From Amnibacterium sp. CER49 (GTDB taxonomy: Bacteria > Actinomycetota > Actinomycetes > Actinomycetales > Microbacteriaceae), in the NCBI RefSeq assembly GCF_029846255.1, contig NZ_JARVWQ010000001.1:1178001-1242000 (forward strand): DNA of 64,000 nucleotides, read 5' to 3'. Below the pieces are notes generated by a model, which was not told where the DNA came from, did no database searches, and saw nothing but the letters and a program-made list of their open reading frames with translations. This document shows positions 24,911 to 32,687 of the stretch, piece after piece (within the stretch, counting starts at the first letter, position 1; every line of letters begins with the position of its first letter). The position numbers were made by a program, and so were the translations under genes.

Positions 24911-26174
24911 CGCGCCCGTCCAGTCCCCCTTCCGCCAGCCCCGCGCCGTGTGGGCCGTCGCCTTCGCGTGCGTCGTGTCCTTCATGGGCATCGGGCTCGT
25001 CGACCCGATCCTGAAGAGCCTCGCCGGGCAGCTGCACGCCACCCCGACGCAGGTCGAGCTGCTCTTCACGAGCTACCTCGTGATCACCGCCGTCGCGATG
25101 CTCGTCACCGGCTGGGTCTCGAGCCGCCTCGGGGCGAAGAAGACGTTGATCACCGGCCTGATCCTCATCGTCGCCTTCGCGGCGCTCGCCGGTTCCTCGG
25201 GCTCGATCGGCGGCATCGTCGGCTTCCGTGCCGGCTGGGGCCTCGGCAACGCGCTCTTCATCGCCACGTCGCTCGCGGCGATCGTGGCGAGCGCCTCGGG
25301 CGGCTTCGCCGGCGCGATCATCCTCTACGAGACGGCGCTCGGCGTCGGCATCGCCCTCGGCCCCGTGATCGGCGGCGTGCTCGGCAGCATCAGCTGGCGC
25401 GGGCCGTTCTACGGCGTGAGCGTGCTCATGGCCATCGCGCTGCTCGCGATCCTCTTCCTGCTCCCGAAGACGGCGACCCCCGCCCGCAAGCAGCGCCTCG
25501 GCGAGCCCCTCGCCGCCCTGAAGCACCGCTCGCTCGCCACCACGAGCGTCGTCGGCCTGCTCTACAACTGGGGCTTCTTCACGCTGCTCGGCTACTCGCC
25601 GTTCCTCATGGGCATCGACAGCCCGATCCTGCTCGGCGTCGTCTTCTGCGGCTGGGGCGTGCTCGTGGCGGTCTTCTCGGTGTTCGTCGCCCCGCGCCTC
25701 CAGCGCACCCTCGGCACGGCGAGGACGCTCTACGGCAACTTCACGCTCATGGCGATCGACCTGGCCGTCATCGGCATCTGGTCGACCGTTCCCGCCGTCG
25801 TCATCACCTGCGTGATCATCGCCGGCGCCTTCATCGGCGTGAACAACACCCTCGTCACCACCGCGGTCATGAGCATCGCTCCCGTCGAGCGTCCCGTCGC
25901 ATCGGCGACCTACGGCTTCGTCCGCTTCATCGGCGGCGGGCTCGCCCCGTTCGTCGCCGGGCAGATCGTCGAGGCGATCGACCCGCAGGCGCACCTGCCG
26001 TTCCTGATCGGCGCCGGCGCCGTGCTGGTCGCCGCCATCGTGCTCAGCACGGTGCGGAAGGCGCTCGCGGCCGCCGACAACGGGGAGACCGTGCAGCCGG
26101 TGCTCGACCAGCTGGACGAGATCGAGCAGCGGAACCCGGTCGTCGGCGGCCTGGCGGTCGGCAACGCCGACTGA
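24903..26174 (+). CDS. MFS transporter (DHA1-like drug exporter)
   Basis: 423 residues, about 12 transmembrane helices. The loop after helix 2 reads GWVSSRLGAKKTLITG (motif A, G-x-L-a-D-r-x-G-r/k-k type) and helix 5 has ETALGVGIALGPVIGGVLG (motif C of drug:H+ antiporters). Coupled to marR by overlap, so it probably exports the compound that MarR senses. A C-terminal cytoplasmic tail of ~30 residues follows the last helix. Confidence 0.92.
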   Translation: MHDAPVQSPFRQPRAVWAVAFACVVSFMGIGLVDPILKSLAGQLHATPTQVELLFTSYLVITAVAMLVTGWVSSRLGAKKTLITGLILIVAFAALAGSSGSIGGIVGFRAGWGLGNALFIATSLAAIVASASGGFAGAIILYETALGVGIALGPVIGGVLGSISWRGPFYGVSVLMAIALLAILFLLPKTATPARKQRLGEPLAALKHRSLATTSVVGLLYNWGFFTLLGYSPFLMGIDSPILLGVVFCGWGVLVAVFSVFVAPRLQRTLGTARTLYGNFTLMAIDLAVIGIWSTVPAVVITCVIIAGAFIGVNNTLVTTAVMSIAPVERPVASATYGFVRFIGGGLAPFVAGQIVEAIDPQAHLPFLIGAGAVLVAAIVLSTVRKALAAADNGETVQPVLDQLDEIEQRNPVVGGLAVGNAD

Positions 26175-26242
26175 GGACGACCCCGAGAGGGCGGGAGGCC
26201 GTCTGCGCTGCATACCCATTTGCAGGCGGGCGGCCCCCCTGA

Positions 26243-26279
26243 TCTCACCAGCGACGGCCCGAACGGTCGAATGGTGAGA
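26243..26279. terminator. Hairpin after the MFS gene
   Basis: Outer arms TCTCACCA and TGGTGAGA (perfect 8 bp) and inner CGAC/GTCG around a GC loop, followed by CTTCTT. It begins 69 bases past the MFS stop and is probably its terminator. Confidence 0.55.
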
Positions 26280-26487
26280 CTTCTTGACGCGGGCAGCCGG
26301 AAGGCAGCCCGAAGACGGGACGGGGGCTCAAGACGTGCGCCGACCGGGGAGGCGGATCGGCGCGCGCCAATCTATCGACGCGCTTCTCGGCGTCGCAATC
26401 GACCAAGGACCCGATTCGGGGATTGCGTACGAGGCGCGGCAGGTCGCGGTCGCTTCGCCCCGGCAGCGGTTATGCTTTCCGGCGCCG
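26280..26487. other. Non-coding stretch upstream of tRNA-Ser
   Basis: About 200 bases without a credible gene. TATGCT at 26471-26476 is a plausible -10 for the tRNA, with its start point ~5 bases ahead of the mature 5' end. The rest shows no recognised signal. Confidence 0.4.
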
Positions 26488-26577
26488 GGAGACGTCGCAT
26501 AGTCCGGTCGAGTGCACCACCCTGCTAAGGTGGAGAGCCCTATTAGGGCTCCGTGGGTTCAAATCCCACCGTCTCCG
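26488..26577 (+). tRNA. tRNA-Ser (anticodon GCU)
   Basis: 90 nt. Acceptor GGAGACG pairs with CGTCTCC (26570-26576), discriminator G. Anticodon stem CCACC/GGTGG around CTGCTAA gives GCT at 26524-26526 (reads AGC/AGU). A long variable arm (GAGAGCCC...GGGCTC) marks it as a class II tRNA, and the T arm GTGGGTTCAAATCCCAC is standard. CCA is not encoded. Confidence 0.97.
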
Positions 26578-26734
26578 CAGCTCGAGGCGCCGCATCCGCG
26601 GCGCCTCTTCGCTTTCCTGCGCACATTCCTTGCGCCCTCCCTCCGCCCGGCTGCTCCGGATCCTGGCCGCTCCGGCGCCTGCGGAACGGCAAGGATCCGG
26701 AGCACGATCAGCCGCGCGTGGCCAGAATCGACGC

Positions 26735-27754
26735 GTGGACCCCGTCGCGGCGCTCAGCGAGATCGCCTTCCGTCTCGAGCGCGAGCGCGCGCCGGTGTTC
26801 AAGATCCAGGCCTTCCGGCGCGCCGCCGCGACGATCGCCGGCCTGGACCCGGACGAGCTCGCCGCCCGGGCGGAGGACGGCCGCCTGAAGCGCACGAAGG
26901 GCATCGGCGGCCGCACGCTCGAGGTGATCCAGCAGTCCCTCGCAGGCGACGTGCCCGGCTACCTCGCCGATCTCCGTGCGCGAGCCGACGCCGAGCTCTC
27001 GCCCGAGGGCCGCGCGCTCCTCGCCCGGCTGCGCGGCGACCTGCACAGCCACAGCGAGTGGTCCGACGGCACCACGCCGATCGAGCTCATGGTCGACGCC
27101 GCGCGCACGCTCGGCCGCGAGTACCTCGCGCTCACGGACCACTCCCCGCACCTCACGATCGCGAACGGCCTGTCGCCGGAGCGCCTCGAGCAGGAGCTCG
27201 ACGTGGTGGCCGGGATCAACGCCGGGTCCGACGGCTTCCGGCTGCTCGCCGGCATCGAGGTCGACATCCTCGAGGACGGCACCCTCGACCAGACGCCCCA
27301 GCTGCTCGACCGGCTCGACGTCGTCGTCGGCAGCGTGCACTCGCACCTCCGCGCCGACCACGACACGATGACCGCCCGGATGCTCGGCGCGCTCGACGAC
27401 GCGCACCTCGACGTCTTCGGCCACATCACCGGGCGCCTCGTCGAGGGCAGCCGCGGCACCCGCCCGCAGTCGGAGTTCGACGCCGACCGCGTCTTCGCGA
27501 GGTGCGCCGAGCGCGGCGTGGCGGTCGAGATCAACTCGCGCCCGGAGCGCCAGGACCCGCCGGACGACCTGATCCAGCGCGCCCTCGACGCCGGGTGCCT
27601 GTTCAGCATCGACACCGACGCGCACGCGCCGGGCCACCTCGACTTCCTCGGCCTCGGCGCCGAGCGCGCGGCGAAGAACGGCGTCCCGCCCGAGCGGATC
27701 GTCACGACGTGGCCGCTCGAGCAGCTGCTCGCCTGGTCGCACCGCGACCGCTGA
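26735..27754 (+). CDS. PHP domain protein, PolX C-terminus-like phosphoesterase
   Basis: 339 residues. Residues ~1-90 form a helix-hairpin-helix-type segment (RERAPVFKIQAFRRAA; LKRTKGIGGRTLEVI). The PHP domain follows: GDLHSHSEWSDG, ALTDHSPHLT, LLAGIEVDIL, VVGSVHSH, DVFGHITG, EINSRP and SIDTDAHAPGHL, all metal ligands of a trinuclear site. The layout equals the C-terminal part of bacterial family X polymerases without the polymerase. Likely a DNA-linked phosphoesterase. GTG 26735 with CAGAAT six bases upstream, leaderless. Confidence 0.9.
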   Translation: MDPVAALSEIAFRLERERAPVFKIQAFRRAAATIAGLDPDELAARAEDGRLKRTKGIGGRTLEVIQQSLAGDVPGYLADLRARADAELSPEGRALLARLRGDLHSHSEWSDGTTPIELMVDAARTLGREYLALTDHSPHLTIANGLSPERLEQELDVVAGINAGSDGFRLLAGIEVDILEDGTLDQTPQLLDRLDVVVGSVHSHLRADHDTMTARMLGALDDAHLDVFGHITGRLVEGSRGTRPQSEFDADRVFARCAERGVAVEINSRPERQDPPDDLIQRALDAGCLFSIDTDAHAPGHLDFLGLGAERAAKNGVPPERIVTTWPLEQLLAWSHRDR

Positions 27755-27813
27755 CCCCGCGGGCCGCCCCTCCGGCCGTGCTGTAGGGTTGTCCGGTCGG
27801 TTTCGGCCGGCCT

Positions 27814-27886
27814 GCGCCCGTAGCTCAACGGATAGAGCATCTGACTACGGATCAGAAGGTTGGGGGTTCGAGTCCCTCCGGGCGCG
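27814..27886 (+). tRNA. tRNA-Arg (anticodon ACG)
   Basis: 73 nt. Acceptor GCGCCCG/CGGGCGC, discriminator G at 27886. Anticodon stem TCTGA/TCAGA around CTACGGA gives ACG at 27847-27849; A34 should become inosine through TadA, encoded at 12568. T arm GGGGGTTCGAGTCCCTC. A TAGGGT box at 27784-27789 may be its -10. Its 3' half is repeated three more times downstream. Confidence 0.97.
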
Positions 27887-27961
27887 CAGAACGAAGAAGA
27901 GGGTCGTCCGCGAGGGCGGCCCTCTTCTTCGTCTTCCAGGCTTGGAGGATCGAGAAGCCGC
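27864..27961 (+). repeat. tRNA-Arg 3' end plus terminator, original copy of a direct repeat
   Basis: From the T arm of tRNA-Arg through its terminator to AGAAGCCGC. The same ~98 bases recur at 28032-28129 with a constant offset of 168 and no gaps, differing at scattered positions. Confidence 0.85.
27892..27931 (+). terminator. Terminator of tRNA-Arg
   Basis: CGAAGAAGAGGG (27892-27903) pairs perfectly with CCCTCTTCTTCG (27920-27931), with an inner GC-rich extension, followed by TCTTCC. It starts five bases after the mature tRNA end. Confidence 0.8.
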
Positions 27962-28031
27962 TCCCAGGGGTGGGGGCCCCTGCCCGCCAGAGGCTCCGCG
28001 CGCCGCGCAGCGGCGGGTGGAGGGGCGAGTA

Positions 28032-28129
28032 GGGATCGAGTCGCTCCGGGCGCGCAGAACGAAGAACGGGGTCGTCCGGGAGGGCGGCCCTCTTCCTCGT
28101 CTTCGGGGCTTGGAGGATCGAGAAGCCGC
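28032..28129 (+). repeat. Decayed second copy of tRNA-Arg 3' end and terminator
   Basis: Contains GGGATCGAGTCGCTCCGGGCGCG, i.e. T arm and acceptor 3' strand with mismatches that break T-stem pairing, then a worn terminator and the same AGAAGCCGC end. It lacks the 5' half of the tRNA, so it is not a tRNA gene. Best read as a remnant attachment site or tandem duplication. Confidence 0.8.
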
Positions 28130-28143
28130 GCCGGCGACCTGCG

Positions 28144-28803
28144 TCAGACCTCTGCGGCCTCGGCGATGATGCGCGCGACCTCCTCGGTACGGCTGAGGTA
28201 GGCGGAGTGGCTCGCGGGCAGCTCGACGACGGAGGTGCAGCGTTCGGCCATCCGCCGCTGTGTGGCGGGCGCGACGGCCCGATCCTCGGTGCAGAGGATG
28301 TAGGTCGAGGGCGTGGTGCGCCAACCGGTGCGAGTGGGTGAACCGTGCCGGTACTGCGAGGCCTGCGGCACGAGCAGTGCGCGCGCCCGCGCCCGCTGCT
28401 GGGGCGTGCAGTCCGCGTAGAGATGCTGATCCGCGAGCTCGGGCCGCACCTCGGTCGCCCCGTCGTCCCGCACGCGGAGGGCGGCGTTGATGAGCCCGTC
28501 CCGCCCGTTCAGCGATGCGGTGGTCTCGCCCACGTCCGGCACGAACGCCGCGAGGTAGACGAGGTGCGCTGCGCCTTCGACGTCGGTGACGACCGCGCCG
28601 CCGTACGAGTGGCCGACGAGCACCGGCGCGGCCTCCGCCGCATCCACGGCCTCCTGCACAGCTGCCGCATCCGCTTCGAACGAGCCGCGGTGCAGTCGCG
28701 GTGCGGTCGCCTGCACACCCGCGTCGGCGAGGGCCTCGACCAGGGGTGCGAGGTGCTCCGGCTGATGCCAGAGCCCGTGCACCAGGATCACCGGGCGCGA
28801 CAT
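28144..28803 (-). CDS. Alpha/beta hydrolase (RsbQ/HNL-like esterase)
   Basis: 219 residues. Oxyanion HG in VILVHGLWHQPEHL, nucleophile elbow GHSYGG (~64-69), acid Asp in CTEDRAV, and His in PASHSAY, so the triad is complete. Size and spacing resemble the hydroxynitrile-lyase/salicylate-esterase-like branch. Substrate unknown. ATG 28803 with TAGCAT at 28810-28815, six bases upstream, leaderless. Lies alone between two tRNA-Arg remnants, which suggests it arrived as a separate insertion. Confidence 0.88.
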   Translation of the reverse strand: MSRPVILVHGLWHQPEHLAPLVEALADAGVQATAPRLHRGSFEADAAAVQEAVDAAEAAPVLVGHSYGGAVVTDVEGAAHLVYLAAFVPDVGETTASLNGRDGLINAALRVRDDGATEVRPELADQHLYADCTPQQRARARALLVPQASQYRHGSPTRTGWRTTPSTYILCTEDRAVAPATQRRMAERCTSVVELPASHSAYLSRTEEVARIIAEAAEV

Positions 28804-28970
28804 GTCGGCATGCTAGTGGCGGCCTGCCTCAGCGATCGTCCCACCCGTCCAGGGCCTGCCGAGGCGCACGAAGCCGGGAATCACCGCGCCTCCTCACCGA
28901 GATCCGTATGCGCGCGCCACCCTCGGGAGGGCCGAAGTTCGCCCGGGGTCGGACGCCGATCGTTCCGAGC

Positions 28971-29015
28971 ACGGATCAGAAGGTCGGGTTCGCGTCCCTC
29001 CGGGAGCGCAAGAGG
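28971..29015 (+). repeat. tRNA-Arg remnant 3 (anticodon to 3' end)
   Basis: Begins exactly at the ACG anticodon: ACGGATCAGAAGGT is identical to tRNA-Arg for 14 bases, then T arm and acceptor with a two-base deletion and a few changes, ending CCGGGAGCGCA. The 5' tRNA half is absent. The break at the anticodon loop is typical for tRNA-targeting integrases. Confidence 0.8.
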
Positions 29016-29080
29016 AGCCCCCACCTGTCGCAGACCAGACCTCAGGGCTGCGTCGTGCTCGCGATCGCGCGGCCAGGCGC

Positions 29081-30460
29081 TCAGCCGCCGGTGATGGTGT
29101 ACCAGATGCCGTACCCGCCGGCGGCGCACATGATCACCGTCGTGGTCCATCCGACCGCTGCGGCGAGGCGTCCGTTGCGGTAGCGGCCCATGATGGCGCG
29201 GTCGCGGGAGATGAGCATCATCACGATGAGGAACGGACCGGCGGCGATGCCGTTGACGATCGCGGAGAGCACGAGCAGCCCGATCGGGTCGGTGCCGATC
29301 ACGCTGAGGACGGTTCCGGCGATGAGTCCGACACCGAGGAGGGCGTAGAAGACCGGCGCCTTCCGCGGGCTGCGGTCCAGCCCCCACTCCTTGCCGAGCA
29401 GCCCCGACAGGCCCGCCGCCCCGGAAGCGGCGAGGATGGGCACGGCGAGGACGCCGGAGCCGATGAACCCGGCGGCGAAGAGGATGCCGGCGTAGCTGCC
29501 CGCGATGGGCTCCAGCGCGCGAGCGGCTTCAGCGGCGCTGCTCACGGTGCGGTGGTGCGCGCCGAGGGTCGCGGCGGTGGCGGCCATGATCGCGAACATG
29601 ATCAGGACGCTGAACGCCATCCCGGTGAACACGTCGACGCGCCCGTTGCGGAGGCGGCGTCTGGCTTCGGTGCGGCTGCGGTCCTTCAGTGGTGGGGCGA
29701 GGTCTCCCTCGAGGGGTTCGGCGCGGAGCTCCTCGACCCGCTGCGCGGACTGCCAGAAGAACATGTAGGGCGAGATCGAGGTGCCCAGCACGCCCACCAC
29801 GAGGCCGAGATAGGCCGGCGAGAGGCGGGCCTGCAGACCGAGCAGGCCGCGGCCGACGTCGGCCCAGGAGACGTGGGCGAAGAACAGCACGGCGACGTAC
29901 ACCAGCAGGAACAGGCACAACCATTTGAAGATCCGGCCGATCGCCTGGAAGGACCCGGCCAGCAGCGCGACGACGATCGCGATCCCGGCGACCGCGCTCC
30001 ACACCGGCGCCGGTCCCGCGTGCAGCAGCTGCATGCCCTGCCCGATCGCCATCAGATCCGCCGCGAGGTTCAGGCAGTTCGCCGCGATCAGCGCCACCAC
30101 CAGCACCCCGAGCACCGCCACGACCGCCCGCGGGAACCTGCGTCGGATCAGCTTGCCCAGGCTGTCCCCGGTGGCCAACGCCATCCGGTCGCAGATCTCC
30201 TGCACGCCCATCATCAACGGCAACGACACCGGCACCGTCCAGAGCATGCCCATCCCGTACGTCGCACCCGCCTGCGCATACGTGGCCACACCCGACGGGT
30301 CGTCATCCGCCGCCCCCGTCACCAGACCCGGCCCCAGCACACCGAAGAACCGCGCGATCGGCGAACGACGCTGATCGATGTGCCCCGGCTCGCGATCCGT
30401 GCCGCGATCCAGCTCCGGCGCAACACCTTGAGTCGCCGTCTCCTCGGTGTCCGAACTCAC
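29081..30460 (-). CDS. NRAMP-family divalent metal transporter, NRMT-like
   Basis: 459 residues, about 11 transmembrane helices. Helix 1 has GAADDDPSGVATYAQAGA: the NRAMP DPGN metal-binding motif is DPSG here, and helix 6 has GTSISPYMFFWQ rather than the A/MPH motif. These changes fit NRAMP-related magnesium (NRMT) or other divergent transporters more than Mn/Fe NRAMPs. GTG 30460 is the likely start, before an acidic N-tail. Divergent from the hemerythrin gene. Confidence 0.87.
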   Translation of the reverse strand: MSSDTEETATQGVAPELDRGTDREPGHIDQRRSPIARFFGVLGPGLVTGAADDDPSGVATYAQAGATYGMGMLWTVPVSLPLMMGVQEICDRMALATGDSLGKLIRRRFPRAVVAVLGVLVVALIAANCLNLAADLMAIGQGMQLLHAGPAPVWSAVAGIAIVVALLAGSFQAIGRIFKWLCLFLLVYVAVLFFAHVSWADVGRGLLGLQARLSPAYLGLVVGVLGTSISPYMFFWQSAQRVEELRAEPLEGDLAPPLKDRSRTEARRRLRNGRVDVFTGMAFSVLIMFAIMAATAATLGAHHRTVSSAAEAARALEPIAGSYAGILFAAGFIGSGVLAVPILAASGAAGLSGLLGKEWGLDRSPRKAPVFYALLGVGLIAGTVLSVIGTDPIGLLVLSAIVNGIAAGPFLIVMMLISRDRAIMGRYRNGRLAAAVGWTTTVIMCAAGGYGIWYTITGG

Positions 30461-30616
30461 GGGGGCAGCATCCTGGGCAGCCGCCGAGAAAGAACAAAGA
30501 TTTGGTTGGAGCGGGCCCGCGGCCGCCCGACCCAAGACGCGCTGCGTTCGGGTCGCGTTCCGTCCGGCAGTAGATTGCGGCCGTTCGACTCGCGAAGGTC
30601 GAGCAGTGGAGGCACC

Positions 30617-31297
30617 GTGGATGAGGCTGACACGCAGGACAACGACGTCCGTGGTTGGACCCTCGACCACGACCAGTTCCGCGGGGTGCTCGCCGACCTC
30701 ATCGAACAGGTGCGCGCGCTCCGTGCCGACGACGCCGACGCAGCTGAAGCGCTCTCCCGCTGGTGGCGGAGCTTCTCAGGGGCCGTGCGTCACCACTTCC
30801 GCGCAGAGGACGAGGGCATCTGGCCGACCCTGACCAGACACGCCCCCGGGATCGGCCCCACGCTCGAGGACCTCAGCGCGCAGCACCGCCGCATCGAGTC
30901 GGAGCTGAGCGGGGTCGACAGGCGGTTCGATGCCCTCCCGACCGTCGTCACCACGGCTGGACTCGCGGCCGACCGCGCTGACCTGCTGGTCGCGCTGACG
31001 CAGGTCCAGGCCGCGATCCTCGATCACCTCGCCCTCGAGGAACGCGAGGCGGTCCCCGTCCTCGCCACACGCGTGCCCCCGCCCGAGTGCCGGCGGATCG
31101 AGCGGAACATGGTGAAGGGCCTCAGCCTCCGCGAAGTCGCCGACCTGCTCCCCCGCATCCTCGCCTTCGCCGACGACGCGGAGCGAGCCACGATGCTCGC
31201 CCGCCTCCCCCCACCCGTCCGGCTCCTCAACCGCCTGCTCTTCACCCCGCGCTACCACCGAACCCGCGCCACCCTCCCTCTCGGCAAGCGCACCTGA
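30617..31297 (+). CDS. Hemerythrin HHE-domain protein
   Basis: 226 residues. Helical HHE pattern with candidate diiron ligands: H in LDHDQFRG, HHFRAEDEGIWP, SAQHRRIE, and DHLALEEREAVPVL. This is the oxygen/redox-responsive hemerythrin-like fold; binding O2, NO or iron is unproven. The C-terminal ~80 residues (RNMVKGLSLREVADLLPRIL...) resemble the helical tail of other actinobacterial members. GTG 30617 follows GGAGG by four bases. Possible partner in metal handling of the adjacent NRAMP-like transporter. Confidence 0.85.
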   Translation: MDEADTQDNDVRGWTLDHDQFRGVLADLIEQVRALRADDADAAEALSRWWRSFSGAVRHHFRAEDEGIWPTLTRHAPGIGPTLEDLSAQHRRIESELSGVDRRFDALPTVVTTAGLAADRADLLVALTQVQAAILDHLALEEREAVPVLATRVPPPECRRIERNMVKGLSLREVADLLPRILAFADDAERATMLARLPPPVRLLNRLLFTPRYHRTRATLPLGKRT

Positions 31298-31428
31298 AGC
31301 CGGACGCTGCCAGGAGCACCGAGACGGACCCGGCACCCGGGCGGTGGAACCAGGAGATCGAGTCGGCCGAACCGTCGGCAGCGCCCCTGGTGCAGGCCGG
31401 CCGTCGAGGGTCACGGGCATGCGAACCG

Positions 31429-32070
31429 TCAGGACGCCGGCGATCCTCGTTCCCGGAGGACCGCGGTGACCAGCGTGCGTGCCATCCAGACGAGCACCTC
31501 GACCGCGTCGGCGACCGGCAGGTCGGCCACGTCGCGGGTCCAGACCACCGCATCGGCACCGAACAGCGGCATCAGGGCCGCGCGCAAGCGCCGGCGTGCA
31601 GCCTCGGGCACGTCAGCGGGGAGCCCCGACAGCAGATCGTCGATCCACCGGTCCCGCTGCATGCGCCCCCGCCGGGACGATCCATGCTGGTCGCTGCCCT
31701 CCGCCAGGGAGACCGCGAGCACAGCCCGCAGCTCGCGCTCATGGTCGAACGCCCACCGCGCTGTCGACCGGACCAGCGCCTCGGCTCGATCGACCAGGTC
31801 GGTGGGCGCGCCGCCGCCCTGCCCGAGGAGGGCAGCGACATCCAGCTCTTCGACCGGCCGCGTCGCCCACAGCAGGACCGCGTCGTTGTTGAGGAGGTGC
31901 CGGTAGGCCGTCGCCCGTGACACCTCCGCCCGCGCCGCCACGGCCTCCACCGTCATCGGGCCGCCGTCGCGGAGCTGCGCGCGAGCCGCCGCGGTCAGAC
32001 GCTCACGCATCCGACGACTCGCCGGAGTTCCTGGGTCGCTTCCGTTGACATCGCCGGGCATGCGCAGCAT
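31429..32070 (-). CDS. TetR family transcriptional regulator
   Basis: 213 residues. N-terminal helix-turn-helix GGPMTVEAVAARAEVSRATAYRHLLNND (split signature V-E-A-V-A-x-R-A and S-R-A-T-A-Y-R-H). The ligand domain is helical with no clear relatives. Start ATG 32070 or ATG 32061, which cannot be separated. It is divergent from a cupin gene, and a tandem palindrome in the 51-base gap is the likely operator for both. Confidence 0.9.
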   Translation of the reverse strand: MLRMPGDVNGSDPGTPASRRMRERLTAAARAQLRDGGPMTVEAVAARAEVSRATAYRHLLNNDAVLLWATRPVEELDVAALLGQGGGAPTDLVDRAEALVRSTARWAFDHERELRAVLAVSLAEGSDQHGSSRRGRMQRDRWIDDLLSGLPADVPEAARRRLRAALMPLFGADAVVWTRDVADLPVADAVEVLVWMARTLVTAVLRERGSPAS

Positions 32071-32080
32071 GATACGGGCA

Positions 32081-32104
32081 TCTCATTCTGAGACGGACGT
32101 CTCA
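32081..32104. promoter_or_regulatory. TetR operator between tetR and cupin genes
   Basis: TGAGACG-GA-CGTCTCA at 32089-32104 is a perfect 7-bp palindrome, and TCTCA-TTC-TGAGA at 32081-32093 overlaps it, giving three alternating half-sites. Position between divergent genes fits joint control by TetR. Confidence 0.75.
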
Positions 32105-32121
32105 AACGAAAGGATGCCCTC

Positions 32122-32601
32122 ATGTCCGAGCACGAGCTCATGCCGCGAGTGTCCGTCCTGGACCCGCAGGACGGCGAGCTGCTGCCCGCCGGTCCCGTCG
32201 TGCACCGCGTGCTCGAGGACGGCAGCACCACCGGAGGCCGGGCGGGGCTCGTCGAGTGCCGCATGCCGCCCGGGTGGGGCGGCCCTCCGCAGCACATCCA
32301 CCACGCGCACGACGAGTCCTTCTTCGTACTCACCGGCCGAGTGCGCTTCCGCAGCGGCTCGACGGAACACGTGCTCGGCCCGGGCTCCACCTTCGTCGCC
32401 GGCATGGGGACGCCGCACACCTTCGGCAACGCGGATCCCGACGAGCCGGCCTCGCTGCTGCTCGTCGTGACGCCCGAGCGGTACATCGGGTACTTCCGAG
32501 AGCTGCAGCATCTCCGCCCCGGACCGGACGGCATGCTCGTCCCCGCCGAGATCCTCGCGTTGATGGCGAGGTACGCCACCGAGCCGTACTCGCCGTCCTG
32601 A
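32122..32601 (+). CDS. Cupin domain protein
   Basis: 159 residues, single cupin. Motif 1: PPQHIHHAHDESFFVLTGRVRF (His-His-Glu metal ligands H, H and E visible), motif 2: PGSTFVAGMGTPHTFGN (His). Resembles quercetinase/pirin-like cupins found next to TetR regulators; substrate unknown. ATG 32122 is preceded by GAAAGGATG, a usable Shine-Dalgarno. Controlled, I infer, by the divergent TetR. Confidence 0.88.
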   Translation: MSEHELMPRVSVLDPQDGELLPAGPVVHRVLEDGSTTGGRAGLVECRMPPGWGGPPQHIHHAHDESFFVLTGRVRFRSGSTEHVLGPGSTFVAGMGTPHTFGNADPDEPASLLLVVTPERYIGYFRELQHLRPGPDGMLVPAEILALMARYATEPYSPS

Positions 32602-32650
32602 GCACGGCGCGCCCGGTCGCCGACGTGCGGCTCCGCACGCGGCTCCGCTC

Positions 32651-32687
32651 ACGAATCGTTCGGGGATCGACTCCCTCCGCACGCTCA
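32651..32687 (+). repeat. tRNA-Arg remnant 4 (degenerate)
   Basis: ACGAATC then GTTCGGGGATCGACTCCC and TCCGCACGCTCAG: aligns to tRNA-Arg from the anticodon to past the 3' end with one five-base gap; 25 of 31 bases agree from the T-arm side. Overlaps the last bases of the SDR gene. Confidence 0.6.

Noticed and set aside
28032-28129. A second functional tRNA-Arg
   Set aside because: Only the T arm and acceptor 3' strand exist, the T stem is mismatched and the 5' half is missing.
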